From: JAAYHC01 sp964483175
GTDB lineage: Bacteria > Bacillota > UBA5301
Reading direction: 5' to 3'
DNA length: 51,081 bases
NCBI GenBank assembly: GCA_964483175.1
Contig: CAZAAT010000003.1
Location: forward strand, 1 to 51,081
Position 1 is the stretch's first letter, and each line of letters begins with the position of its first letter. Position numbers and translations under genes: made by a program. The notes below the pieces were generated by a model, which made no database searches, was not told the DNA's origin, and saw only the letters and a program-made list of their open reading frames with translations. Below, in pieces: positions 33,805 to 41,739 of the stretch.

Positions 33805-35874
33805 TTACCCTCCCAACTTACCGTGCTTTTTCAAGGTGTCGGCGACTTCACTCAGGCCGAGAGATTCAAGGGTTTGACGAGTCGGCCAACCGGTCTTGGG
33901 ATCCCAACCTTCAAATTTGTAGAAACGGGTCTTCCAATCTTCGAATTTTTCCCGATCTAATTTTCGACCGGCGACATTGACATACTTCCATTCGCCATCT
34001 TCCCGGCCAGGCAGGAAATAGGCCGGGGCAACTCCGCCGTCAAACGGTTGTTCATAAATATAGTCGGAGAATACTACCATATCGCGATGGCGTCCTTGCA
34101 GGGTCCAGATGGCATTATCTAGGTTCCAGATCTTCTGGCCTATTTTTAGTCCTTCAACAAAGCTAATGTGCTCACCAGTAATGGCGGCCAAGAAGACCGG
34201 CTCACCGTCTTCTCCGGTCATACCTCGATTATCAGGGCGGTTGGCATTAAAGAAGTCTGCCCAGCGAAAGTCACAATAGAGGACAGCTGACTTCCAAAAC
34301 GTGCTGTAATGCCTATGCCAGGAGACAAGCTTAACTATATGGTCAGAGTACATATTCTCATTGCCGTAGTCCACCATTAGCGGGTTACCTGCGTAGGGCA
34401 TGAGTTTTTCCGAGACGATGGTAGCGACTTCTTCTGCTGAAAGATAGGGTTTTTTTCCGGCCCACAAATCTCTGCTTGGGGTCCAGTACAGGCCGTTAAA
34501 GTCGTGCATATTGATGTCACGGTCACCCAGAATAGTACCGTAACCCCACTCGAGTTCAGCTCGTGGATCATATGAGTGTTCCGGTAGCCCCCAATAGGGA
34601 TACTCTAAGATGCCGGTTTTGAGATCTTCTTCCAGCCGGCCCCAGCGTTCAGCTGCCCGGTAGAAACCCTCGGCGAAATCATCACCGATACCCTCACGGT
34701 AGGCAATCATCCTAAGAAACTCGTCGGCAAACTCAGCAGTGCCAAGTTTATCGAAGTCTAAAGGACAGTCTAGTTCTTTGCCTGGGCCGAGAACCCCCAT
34801 CTTGTTTAGAGCTCGTATATACTCCAGTCCACGGTAGGCCTCATAGGCATTGATGCCGTATTTTTGCAAATAGTCTGCGGCTAGGTACGCATTGAACGTG
34901 GACTTGCCTCCATGCCTGGCTTTGTCAAAGCCACCGTAGAAGGATGTCTCGACACAAGACGATTCATTACCAAAACCATTTTTCTGCCTGCTGCGGCAAC
35001 CGGCGATACACCCAAGACAGGACTGAGGACGGCCATTTTCTAAACGGTCATAGAAGGTAGTAGGGGTGGAGGTAGTGCCTAGTCTACTTCCTGTCCAGCC
35101 GGAAGTAGGGTTTTCAATGTCCATTGCATAGTTTTCTTTAGCGTAAATCCTGGCGTTGAGTAAAGCTGATGGATCGGCAATTTCGAAACTACCGGTACCT
35201 AATACGCTGACGGCTTTGAGATTCTTAGCGCCCCAGACAGCGCCAAAGCCTCCTTGGCCTGCTCCATTTCCAGCATCGTGGATTAGAGCGGCAGTTCGAC
35301 TCAGGTTTTCACCGGCAGGTCCAATGGTTAAAACGGCAGGACGTTGGGTGGTTCGGCCAGCATCTCTTGCGGTTCCGGATTGAAACCACTCAGTATAATT
35401 AGCGTTGACTTCATTCCAGATCTCCTCTTGAGTTGCAAAGGTATCAAGCCCCCACAGAGACCTTGCATCTTTAATTCGCACATCGCTGTCGCGAATATCC
35501 AGCCAGACGGGTTTGTCAGCTTTGCCTTCAATAACGATCCCGTCCCAGCCAGCATATTTTAACATCGGGGCAAAGCGACCGCCGAAGTTACTCCGAGTAA
35601 ACCAGCCAATCGGATAAGATTGAACACCGATACCCTGAACCTCGCAGCGACCGGAGCCCGAAGGGGTTAGCGTTCCGGAAATCGGAGAAGTCATGATGGT
35701 TATGACATTTCGGGGATCAAACCCATCAACTGTCTTGTCCTCACAGAGATCCCAAAAGAGAGCGGATCCAATGCCATGACCACCTACCCACTCCTTATAG
35801 TTCTTAGTATCTATACTGGAGATTTTTCTTGTGGTTAAATTAACCCTTAATATTTTGCCAGCATATCCTTTCAT
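33805..35874 (-). CDS. aldehyde ferredoxin oxidoreductase family protein (AOR4)
   Basis: 689 residues from the ATG at 35874, which aligns with the other copies; an ATG at 35883 lies too close to AAGGAGG. Cluster ligands C286, C289 and C293, later Cys in VLYCDFRWAD (DF replaces the usual DW). Candidate catalytic E309 (CVE) and the MHDFN histidine. Lacks a signal peptide. Located in a four-gene set with cytochrome b1, FeS4 and small protein copy 4, all transcribed leftward from the MarR-linked palindrome. Grouped with AOR2 by its cysteine-region wording and partners. Confidence 0.9.
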   Translation of the reverse strand: MKGYAGKILRVNLTTRKISSIDTKNYKEWVGGHGIGSALFWDLCEDKTVDGFDPRNVITIMTSPISGTLTPSGSGRCEVQGIGVQSYPIGWFTRSNFGGRFAPMLKYAGWDGIVIEGKADKPVWLDIRDSDVRIKDARSLWGLDTFATQEEIWNEVNANYTEWFQSGTARDAGRTTQRPAVLTIGPAGENLSRTAALIHDAGNGAGQGGFGAVWGAKNLKAVSVLGTGSFEIADPSALLNARIYAKENYAMDIENPTSGWTGSRLGTTSTPTTFYDRLENGRPQSCLGCIAGCRSRQKNGFGNESSCVETSFYGGFDKARHGGKSTFNAYLAADYLQKYGINAYEAYRGLEYIRALNKMGVLGPGKELDCPLDFDKLGTAEFADEFLRMIAYREGIGDDFAEGFYRAAERWGRLEEDLKTGILEYPYWGLPEHSYDPRAELEWGYGTILGDRDINMHDFNGLYWTPSRDLWAGKKPYLSAEEVATIVSEKLMPYAGNPLMVDYGNENMYSDHIVKLVSWHRHYSTFWKSAVLYCDFRWADFFNANRPDNRGMTGEDGEPVFLAAITGEHISFVEGLKIGQKIWNLDNAIWTLQGRHRDMVVFSDYIYEQPFDGGVAPAYFLPGREDGEWKYVNVAGRKLDREKFEDWKTRFYKFEGWDPKTGWPTRQTLESLGLSEVADTLKKHGKLGG

Positions 35875-35893
35875 AACCCTCATTACCTCCTTC

Positions 35894-36586
35894 TTAGTCA
35901 GTCGGATAACCTAATTTGCCCCAGGCATCATGTTGGCGCAGGTTAACATGATAGCCCAGATCTCCTACCTGTGTCGGAATCTTCTGGGTAAACGTAATGG
36001 CACTGACGGGGCAGACCGAAATACAAGCCTGTTTACCGTTGGGGCCACCCTTTTCATTCCAGAAAGGAGTGTTGGCACACAAGTCACATTTTTGCGAGCG
36101 TTTTTCTTCGTGGTTCCACAAAACTCGGGCTGGCTGCTGGGGACAGGCTTCGATACACTGCATACAGCCAATGCATTTTCGGGAATCGACTAGGCGGACA
36201 TTACCGTTTTGGGGATCAGCTTTTAAAGCATTGGTGGGACAGGCCTCTGCGCAAGCAGGAAATGTACACTGCTTACACTGCTCGATTGTCAGGTCGTTTG
36301 GCCAAGGTTTAAAAGGGTGTTGCATGACTTGAATTCTAGCTAGGGAGAGACTTTCCCGTCCCTCATGAGCCAGAGAACAAGCTAACATACAGGTAACGCA
36401 ACCTTGGCACTTTTTGGTGTCGACGAGAATATAGCCTTCGGAGGCCGCAATTGCGATCATTCCATCGCCTAACGTAAGTAGTTTCGGCAGAGCACCGCCA
36501 AACCCGACTCCGATAGCGACTCCGCTAACCATTTTCAGGAATGAACGGCGGGAATACTCTTTACTTTTGACTTTTTTATCAGCCAT
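35894..36586 (-). CDS. Tat-exported ferredoxin-like Fe-S protein (FeS4)
   Basis: 230 residues. Tat motif SRRSFLKMVS; four [4Fe-4S] motifs beginning CQGCVTCMLAC and CKQCTFPACAEAC, with GCMQC and QQPAR as in FeS2. The start lies two bases after the cytochrome b1 stop, and its ribosome site GGAAAGGAGAG is inside the cytochrome gene, so translation is coupled. Expected role: electron transfer between AOR4 and cytochrome b1. Confidence 0.88.
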   Translation of the reverse strand: MADKKVKSKEYSRRSFLKMVSGVAIGVGFGGALPKLLTLGDGMIAIAASEGYILVDTKKCQGCVTCMLACSLAHEGRESLSLARIQVMQHPFKPWPNDLTIEQCKQCTFPACAEACPTNALKADPQNGNVRLVDSRKCIGCMQCIEACPQQPARVLWNHEEKRSQKCDLCANTPFWNEKGGPNGKQACISVCPVSAITFTQKIPTQVGDLGYHVNLRQHDAWGKLGYPTD

Positions 36587-36588
36587 TT

Positions 36589-37512
36589 TTAGTGTACTCT
36601 CCTTTCCGATGCGGTGATTGTCGAGCCTTTCAGTTTTTTCTTTGGCTCTGGGTCTGGAAGGGTTTCACCGGTAATCTCTTCATACCACAGGGCATGGTTG
36701 TGCTTGACATACTCTAGTGGTACGTAACCGATGAGCATGGATTTAATTAGCGGCCAGGACCACGGTACGATAGAGGAGAGGACAATATGGGCAACCAGGT
36801 TTATCAGAACCAGAATGGCCGCTACATCATGTAGGAAAGTGGTTACTCCCATCAAAGTTTCGGGAAGGTTCCAGTAGTGAGCGGCTACTTTGATGATTCC
36901 GGTAAGGATAATTAACCCAACCGATAATACCCATAATGGATAAGAGAGACGCTCGCTAGCTAAATATTTGCCCTCCTTTTTTGGCGTAGCCAAGCCCAAC
37001 TTTGCCGCGTAGTGCGCAATAGCATCGCCCAAATCATGGGCGGCCGGCATGTGATCTTTGAGTTTGCCGCTGACTAAGACATCGGTGACGTGCATGGTGA
37101 CACTGAACATAAACACGAGCACACCGATGAAGTGGAGATTGAGCATAAAGCCAACCATTTGTGGAGTGTTAACTAGCCTTGGAATAAAGAGAAAACCAAG
37201 ATACACTCCGGTTATCAACAGCACCAGACAGGATAGGGCATGCCCCCAGTGAATGAGAAATGCAGTCTCATCATGCCGGAGGACCCTGCCATCCAAAACT
37301 TCCACTGGCTTGCGTGTAGCCGCGCTGCCAGCAAACACCCCAAGAAAGACGGCAATCGGAATTAGCCACCCGTACTCGGTGAATAGTAGATTGTATTTGT
37401 AGGAACCAGCAAAGGATGCACGGTACAAGTACAGCTGAGAGGCTTCATAGGCAAGGCAAATGCCTAACGCGAAGACCGCCAACAGCACAATTGTTGATGT
37501 CGAACGTTTCAC
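36589..37512 (-). CDS. cytochrome b subunit (FdnI/PhsC-like), copy 1
   Basis: 307 residues from GTG 37512 (VKRSTS), eight bases past AAGGAGGG; a TTG one codon earlier is an alternative. Membrane helices and histidine positions match the copy at 28980: FLIHWGHALSC, LHFIGVLVFMFSVTMHVTD, TTFLHDVAAILVLINLVAHI. Most differences between the two copies are conservative, so they arose by duplication of the set. First gene of set 4. Confidence 0.86.
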   Translation of the reverse strand: MKRSTSTIVLLAVFALGICLAYEASQLYLYRASFAGSYKYNLLFTEYGWLIPIAVFLGVFAGSAATRKPVEVLDGRVLRHDETAFLIHWGHALSCLVLLITGVYLGFLFIPRLVNTPQMVGFMLNLHFIGVLVFMFSVTMHVTDVLVSGKLKDHMPAAHDLGDAIAHYAAKLGLATPKKEGKYLASERLSYPLWVLSVGLIILTGIIKVAAHYWNLPETLMGVTTFLHDVAAILVLINLVAHIVLSSIVPWSWPLIKSMLIGYVPLEYVKHNHALWYEEITGETLPDPEPKKKLKGSTITASERRVH

Positions 37513-37633
37513 CAATATTACCCTCCTTTACATCTTCATCTTTCCTCGGCATCTGTCAGTAGTTTAGCTGCCACCCCCTTCCCTTGTTAGCCAAATACTT
37601 CCATTTTTCTTCGAAAATATCGTTACTTGCATT

Positions 37634-37652
37634 TTGTTAACCAGGTTAACAA
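37634..37652. promoter_or_regulatory. perfect 19-bp palindrome, probable MarR operator
   Basis: TTGTTAACCAGGTTAACAA is a perfect inverted repeat around one central base. It sits between the marR stop and the cytochrome b1 start, 122 bases upstream of the latter. A related site (15 of 19 positions) lies at 38163-38181 in the marR promoter, which supports recognition by the adjacent MarR protein. Confidence 0.75.
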
Positions 37653-37667
37653 TCGGGCAAAAATTTT

Positions 37668-38138
37668 TTAGTCTTCCGGCCAGTCCAGCATCGAATCCAT
37701 GGTTAAAATGAAGTCATTAAAGCCACGTAGAAAACGGATAATCGTCGCTTTCTCCTCTTGGCTATACCCGTCTAATTTGTTATGGATATGGTTAAAAGCA
37801 TTACGGTATGTTTTGGTAAACCGCTCATGGACTAGCTCGCCCCGGTCAGTTAGTTTAACAAGTACATCTTTTTTGTTTTCCGGTGCTTTATAGCGTTCGA
37901 CTAAGCCCATGGACTTTAATTTGGAGGTCATTTTAGATACTGCGCTTTTAGAAATACCTAGTATTTGAGCAAGATCGGTTACATTGATATCAGGATTATG
38001 GTGAATAGTGTCGATGAAACGGAGCTGCGATGAGTGCAAGGGAAAGCCGACACCTAAGTCACGCCGCTTGTACTCGTGATGAATGGCGTTAGTCAAGATC
38101 ATGTTAGTTAGTTCGACGATTTGTTCATTTCGGTACAT
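37668..38138 (-). CDS. MarR-family regulator of the AOR region
   Basis: 156 residues. The winged helix-turn-helix is clear: INVTDLAQILGISKSAVSKM, then LKSMGLVERY and KDVLVKLTDRGELV as the wing. MarR proteins usually repress their own gene and a neighbouring operon, and release DNA on binding a small molecule. The related palindromes at 38163 (own promoter) and 37634 (AOR set 4) fit that model. A likely inducer would be a substrate or product of the AOR enzymes, but this is inference. Confidence 0.9.
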   Translation of the reverse strand: MYRNEQIVELTNMILTNAIHHEYKRRDLGVGFPLHSSQLRFIDTIHHNPDINVTDLAQILGISKSAVSKMTSKLKSMGLVERYKAPENKKDVLVKLTDRGELVHERFTKTYRNAFNHIHNKLDGYSQEEKATIIRFLRGFNDFILTMDSMLDWPED

Positions 38139-38162
38139 GGTCCGGAGCCCCTCCCCGGAATT

Positions 38163-38181
38163 TTGTTAATGTGGTTTACAA
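38163..38181. promoter_or_regulatory. degenerate MarR operator at the marR promoter
   Basis: TTGTTAATGTGGTTTACAA matches the palindrome at 37634 at 15 of 19 positions, with the outer arms best kept. It begins one base beyond the -10 box of the marR promoter, an ideal position for autorepression. Confidence 0.7.
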
Positions 38182-38182
38182 T

Positions 38183-38211
38183 AAAATATCACTGAGTGAA
38201 TTTGTTGTCAA
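38183..38211 (-). promoter_or_regulatory. marR promoter
   Basis: Minus strand TTGACA (38206-38211), 17-base spacer, TATTTT (38183-38188). A near-consensus vegetative promoter, 45 bases upstream of the marR ATG. Confidence 0.75.
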
Positions 38212-38223
38212 CGTCAGATAATG

Positions 38224-38247
38224 AAAAAACGGCGGCTCAAGCCGCCG
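38224..38247 (-). terminator. terminator of the two small membrane peptide genes
   Basis: CGGCGGC and GCCGCCG form a 7-bp stem around a TTGA loop followed by TTTTTT on the minus strand, nine bases after the stop at 38256. It separates this unit from marR. Confidence 0.85.
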
Positions 38248-38255
38248 TGTGTATG

Positions 38256-38381
38256 TTAGTCTTCAACTCCACCGAAACCGTAGAGCAGAGTTTGTAGGAC
38301 GAAGAGGATAATAACTAGGTCAATGATACTAGATAATCCGCCATCCCAATGAAAGTTTCCACCCTTTTTTCGATCGGACAT
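38256..38381 (-). CDS. 41-residue membrane peptide
   Basis: Starts with ATG eight bases after AAGGAGG. A charged start with K, G, H and W (SDRKKGGNFHWDGG) precedes a single membrane helix, SSIIDLVIILFVLQTLLYG, and an acidic end (VED). Its hydrophobic core matches the neighbour at 38401 position by position (SSIIDLVIILFV against SSLLDLIIALFV), so the two are paralogues. Tiny one-helix proteins of this kind are common among sporulation genes (for example YjcZ-like), but I cannot place these in a known family. Confidence 0.8.
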   Translation of the reverse strand: MSDRKKGGNFHWDGGLSSIIDLVIILFVLQTLLYGFGGVED

Positions 38382-38400
38382 GTTGTAAACCTCCTTATGA

Positions 38401-38523
38401 TTATTCAAAATTGAAGATACTGTTAATGCCACCGACTAAAAAATCGATGACAAATAGAGCGATAATCAAATCTAAGAGGCTGCTGAAGTTGCGTCTTTTT
38501 CCGTCAATGAATCCGCCACACAT
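38401..38523 (-). CDS. 40-residue membrane peptide, paralogue
   Basis: ATG after GCAGGAGGTG. Starts MCGGFIDGKRRN, then a membrane helix SSLLDLIIALFVIDFLVGG. It lies 19 bases upstream of its paralogue in the same orientation, sharing a terminator at 38224. CATAGGATA at 38544-38552 (minus strand) resembles a sigma-K -10 box (CATAnnnTA), hinting at late mother-cell expression; the start of transcription would fall just before the ribosome site. Confidence 0.8.
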   Translation of the reverse strand: MCGGFIDGKRRNFSSLLDLIIALFVIDFLVGGINSIFNFE

Positions 38524-38655
38524 GTTAACACCTCCTGCAGTGCTATCCTATGCATACTCGTCCCCATTGTGTACAAGCATGTGGTTAATTGTGCTAAAAG
38601 ATGGGTACAATAATCCCCTAGATTTTGGGAATTGAGGGAAAAGGGAGAGTCTATC

Positions 38656-39600
38656 GTGTGGGTGAAAAAATGTGCGAAGTCAATTCTGGTTTTAGCGTTG
38701 GTAGCGGTGGTGAGTGCGCCCGTCTTGGCGGGCGGGTTTTTGTCGCTATTTCGTCAAGATCAGAGAAATGCCTGGGCGATTGATCCCAGTGATTTTGTGA
38801 CCATGCTGGAGGCTCTAGAGGGACACAGTTCGGTCGTCCGCATTGCTAACTTTGGGGTTATGGAGATAATTAATCCGGCGGAAGTGAAAAAACTACCGGC
38901 ATCCCAGGACAATTTTACTCTCGCCAATCAGCAGATTAGGGTGCCGAAATTACTAGCTGGGTATGGAGCGGTCCAGCCGGTAATGATATCTGCAGCGAAA
39001 ATCGAGTTCACCTTATTTACCGCGCCGATCAACCGCTTCTTGAATTCCTTATCCATCAGGGCTACTGTTCCCAGTGAGATCAATAATAAGCCGTTCGTGC
39101 TTAACACCGCCCCGCTGTTAGCTTTCACCTATAGTGATACCGACCACAAAAAGCCCGATCTGGTGATTGCGGTAACTAAGCCGAGTACGTTGGAGATCCC
39201 GCCTTCTGTTAGCCAGGATAGCCTGCAGAAAGCCATCTTAGCCATACCGGGGCTGCCGAAAGGGCTGCAGTCGCAGTTTGCTAATGTGGCTTACAATGGC
39301 CAGATCTTGATGAAGCCGGAGGTAATTGGGGAACCGATAACGATCAAACCCGGGGTTCATGGGGCCTTTACCACCGGATCGGAAGAATTTTTTAAACATT
39401 TGGTTCCCGGCGGAGCGCGCGGTGGTCAAATGCACCAAGAGTTAATAAGATCCCTAAACCAAACAACCTTGATCAATAGCCTTTGGGGTATGCGTTTTTC
39501 AGCTGATTGCCTAATCTGGTTCGAAGACGGGCTGATTTATATGGTTATGGGTGAGCTGACACCGAGTGAAGCCTTAAAGATAGCGAGGATGATTAATTAG
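38656..39600 (+). CDS. exported protein linked to an ABC-2 transporter
   Basis: 314 residues from the GTG at 38656; an in-frame TTG at 38632 overlaps the ribosome site AAAAGGGAGAG. A signal peptide (KKCAKSILVLALVAVVSAPVLAGG) is present. The C-terminal segment WFEDGLIYMVMGELTPSEALKIARMI recalls the end of DUF4367-type proteins, suggesting a surface domain. The rest is unrecognised. It is followed after one base by an ABC ATPase gene, so it probably works with that exporter, perhaps as a regulator or cargo-interaction factor. Confidence 0.72.
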   Translation: MWVKKCAKSILVLALVAVVSAPVLAGGFLSLFRQDQRNAWAIDPSDFVTMLEALEGHSSVVRIANFGVMEIINPAEVKKLPASQDNFTLANQQIRVPKLLAGYGAVQPVMISAAKIEFTLFTAPINRFLNSLSIRATVPSEINNKPFVLNTAPLLAFTYSDTDHKKPDLVIAVTKPSTLEIPPSVSQDSLQKAILAIPGLPKGLQSQFANVAYNGQILMKPEVIGEPITIKPGVHGAFTTGSEEFFKHLVPGGARGGQMHQELIRSLNQTTLINSLWGMRFSADCLIWFEDGLIYMVMGELTPSEALKIARMIN

Positions 39601-39601
39601 C

Positions 39602-40513
39602 ATGGGAATAGTGATCGAAACCAAGGGATTAACAAAGCGTTATAAGAGTGGAGCCGGCTGTTTCAATATTGACTTACAGGTTCCGCAGGGCTGCGTTTTC
39701 GGGTTATTGGGGTCCAACGGGGCAGGTAAAAGCACTTTGGTTAAGACCCTGGTTGGTTTGTTAAGGGCGACAAGCGGCCAGGCTACCGTATTGGGTAAGC
39801 CGCTGGGAACGGTAGCGGTCAGAAAAAGGATAGGTTATCTCCCGGAGAGTTTCCGCTATCAGCCCTGGATGACCGGTATAGAGCTACTGGATTTTCATGC
39901 TCGCTTGCGTCATGTGCCGGCAGAGGTTGCTCGAAGGCGAATCCCTGAGTTGCTTGAAATGGTCAATTTGCGGGGGAAAGGCGACCATCCGATAAAGTCA
40001 TATAGTAAAGGGATGCAACAAAGATTGGGTTTAGCTGCGGCGCTGATCGCCGATCCAGAACTGGTTTTTCTGGATGAACCAACCTCAGCGCTCGATCCGG
40101 TGGGTCGGCGGCAAGCGCGCGAATTGATCATCCGCTTGCGGGAACAGGGCAAGACGATCTTCCTTAACAGCCATTTGCTTGGTGAGGTTGAATCGGTTTG
40201 CGACCAGATTGCGGTGCTAAACAGCGGGCAGCTAGTAGCAATGGGATCATTAAGCGAACTGAGAGGTATCCAGGTTGTCTTGGACCTAAGGGTAACCGGG
40301 ATTTCAGATACTGTGAAATCAGAATTGTCCAAGCTAGCAATGGGGATTACTCAGGTTGGCGACCGGATGACGATGGTGGTTCGTGAACCCGGGGTTATTC
40401 CTTTGGTAGCGCAGTTGATCACCAACTCAGGCGCTCGGCTATACGAGCTGGTTCCACGCAGTCGGGATCTGGAAGAACTCTTCTTTGACTTAGTGCAGAA
40501 TGGGGGTTGCTAA
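39602..40513 (+). CDS. ABC transporter ATP-binding protein
   Basis: 303 residues. Walker A GSNGAGKST, Q-loop region LPESFRYQPWMTG, signature YSKGMQQRLGLA, Walker B LVFLDEPTSALDP, and the switch histidine in NSHLL. Closest to the CcmA/NatA-type ATPases of ABC-2 exporters. Its stop and the permease start overlap (TAATG), as expected for partner subunits. Confidence 0.92.
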   Translation: MGIVIETKGLTKRYKSGAGCFNIDLQVPQGCVFGLLGSNGAGKSTLVKTLVGLLRATSGQATVLGKPLGTVAVRKRIGYLPESFRYQPWMTGIELLDFHARLRHVPAEVARRRIPELLEMVNLRGKGDHPIKSYSKGMQQRLGLAAALIADPELVFLDEPTSALDPVGRRQARELIIRLREQGKTIFLNSHLLGEVESVCDQIAVLNSGQLVAMGSLSELRGIQVVLDLRVTGISDTVKSELSKLAMGITQVGDRMTMVVREPGVIPLVAQLITNSGARLYELVPRSRDLEELFFDLVQNGGC

Positions 40514-41346
40514 TGGGAGTTTTTACTACGATTACACTCAAAGAAATCTTGCACAAGAAGTTATTTTTAATAACCGTTTTCGTCACCATAATTTATCTGT
40601 GCCTGTATTGCATTACTTTGCAGTATGCGCAAAATGCGCTAGTTACTATGGAAAATCCCGTGGTTAAAGCGGTACTAATTCCACAAATTTTGACCGCGGG
40701 CCTGTATTTTGGCAGCCTATTGACGGCTGTCTTTGCCATTTTCGCCACTGTTTCTGTGCTTAGCGGGGAGATCGAAAGCGGGGTAATGCATACTGTAGTT
40801 TCTGGATCAGTTACCCGCGCTCAGATTGTGCTCGGCAAGTTTTTGGGCTTATCTTTGATTGGAATTATCTATGCTGCTCTGCTATTTTGCGGGGTTACTT
40901 TAGCCGTACAATCGATAACGGGCAATACTGTCGAATCCTATTTTACCGCCCTGTGCACCTTTTCCTTGCTGCCGGTATTTCTGGTAAGCATCACGATGGC
41001 TGGTTCGGCGCTGTTACCGACAACAGCAAACGGGATCATCATCTTTACACTATATGCACTTAGTCTAATCGGCGGGGTAGTTGAACAGATCGCTACCATT
41101 ACCGAGAATGAGGTCTTGCTTAATATGGGGATCTTGTCGAGTCTGATGATGCCGGCCGATTCTATTTACCGCAAGGTAACTAGTCTGGTAGTGGATTCAG
41201 CCAACAACCCACTGGCCGGTTTGGTCATGTTAGGGCCTTTTGGCTCGCAGACAGAACCAAGCGCGTTAATGATGTCATATACGGTCGTATATCTTTTCGC
41301 TGCTTTGTTCTTGGCTGTCCTGATTTTTCAGCGCAGAGATATCTGA
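40513..41346 (+). CDS. ABC-2 type permease
   Basis: 277 residues from ATG 40513. About six membrane helices with the ABC-2 signature GEIESGVMHTVVSGSVTRAQIVLGK (split: GEIESGVM, then SGSVTRAQIVLGK) after helix 2. Partner of the preceding ATPase. No substrate can be assigned. Confidence 0.87.
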   Translation: MGVFTTITLKEILHKKLFLITVFVTIIYLCLYCITLQYAQNALVTMENPVVKAVLIPQILTAGLYFGSLLTAVFAIFATVSVLSGEIESGVMHTVVSGSVTRAQIVLGKFLGLSLIGIIYAALLFCGVTLAVQSITGNTVESYFTALCTFSLLPVFLVSITMAGSALLPTTANGIIIFTLYALSLIGGVVEQIATITENEVLLNMGILSSLMMPADSIYRKVTSLVVDSANNPLAGLVMLGPFGSQTEPSALMMSYTVVYLFAALFLAVLIFQRRDI

Positions 41347-41368
41347 TATGAGCTGGTAAATAAAGTGG

Positions 41369-41449
41369 AGCAGGTTAGTCCCGTGATCCCTACAGGGGTT
41401 GAGAGGATGTTTTTCAACCCAGATAAGTCAGGATGGGGAGTAACCTGCT
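41369..41449 (+). ncRNA. candidate structured RNA, 81 nt
   Basis: A perfect 9-bp outer stem (AGCAGGTTA at 41369-41377, TAACCTGCT at 41441-41449) encloses TCCC with GGGGA, ATCC with GGAT, and a terminal hairpin GGGTTGA with TCAACCC. The three helices stack into one extended structure between the permease gene and cotJA. No long T-run follows, so it is more elaborate than a plain terminator. AGTCAGGAT and GGGGAGTAA are suggestive of pieces of known riboswitches, but no complete riboswitch consensus fits. Function unknown. Confidence 0.45.
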
Positions 41450-41542
41450 ATTGTTATTATATCCGCATTTTTGGCCCATATTCACCCTTTTGTGCAAAAT
41501 CTCATATCATGTAGCAGTCTAGTCTACAAGGAGGCCTACAGT

Positions 41543-41716
41543 ATGGACAAACGTGCCCAAAGTACAACTGTCGAGTCCGCTATGATGCAGCTAGGCCGGG
41601 CTTATGTTCCGTTTCAAGTCCTCGGAGAAATGTTTACACCCGAGCAGGCGCTCATGAAAGGCACCCTTTTTCCTGAACTGTATCAACCATATAAGCCCAG
41701 AAAATGGCGCTATTAG
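41543..41716 (+). CDS. cotJA: spore coat protein CotJA
   Basis: 57 residues from the ATG behind ACAAGGAGG. The core RAYVPFQVLGEMFTPEQALM and GTLFPELYQPY is the CotJA signature. In Bacillus the cotJ products are needed to assemble inner coat layers, with CotJA and CotJC interacting. First gene of cotJABC. Confidence 0.88.
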   Translation: MDKRAQSTTVESAMMQLGRAYVPFQVLGEMFTPEQALMKGTLFPELYQPYKPRKWRY

Positions 41717-41739
41717 GTTGGACAAGGAGGCTGTGAAAG

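Noticed and set aside
41423..41449. Cobalamin or manganese riboswitch before cotJ
   Set aside because: Only short pieces (AGTCAGGAT, GGGGAGTAA) fit; the conserved cores and lengths of those classes are absent.
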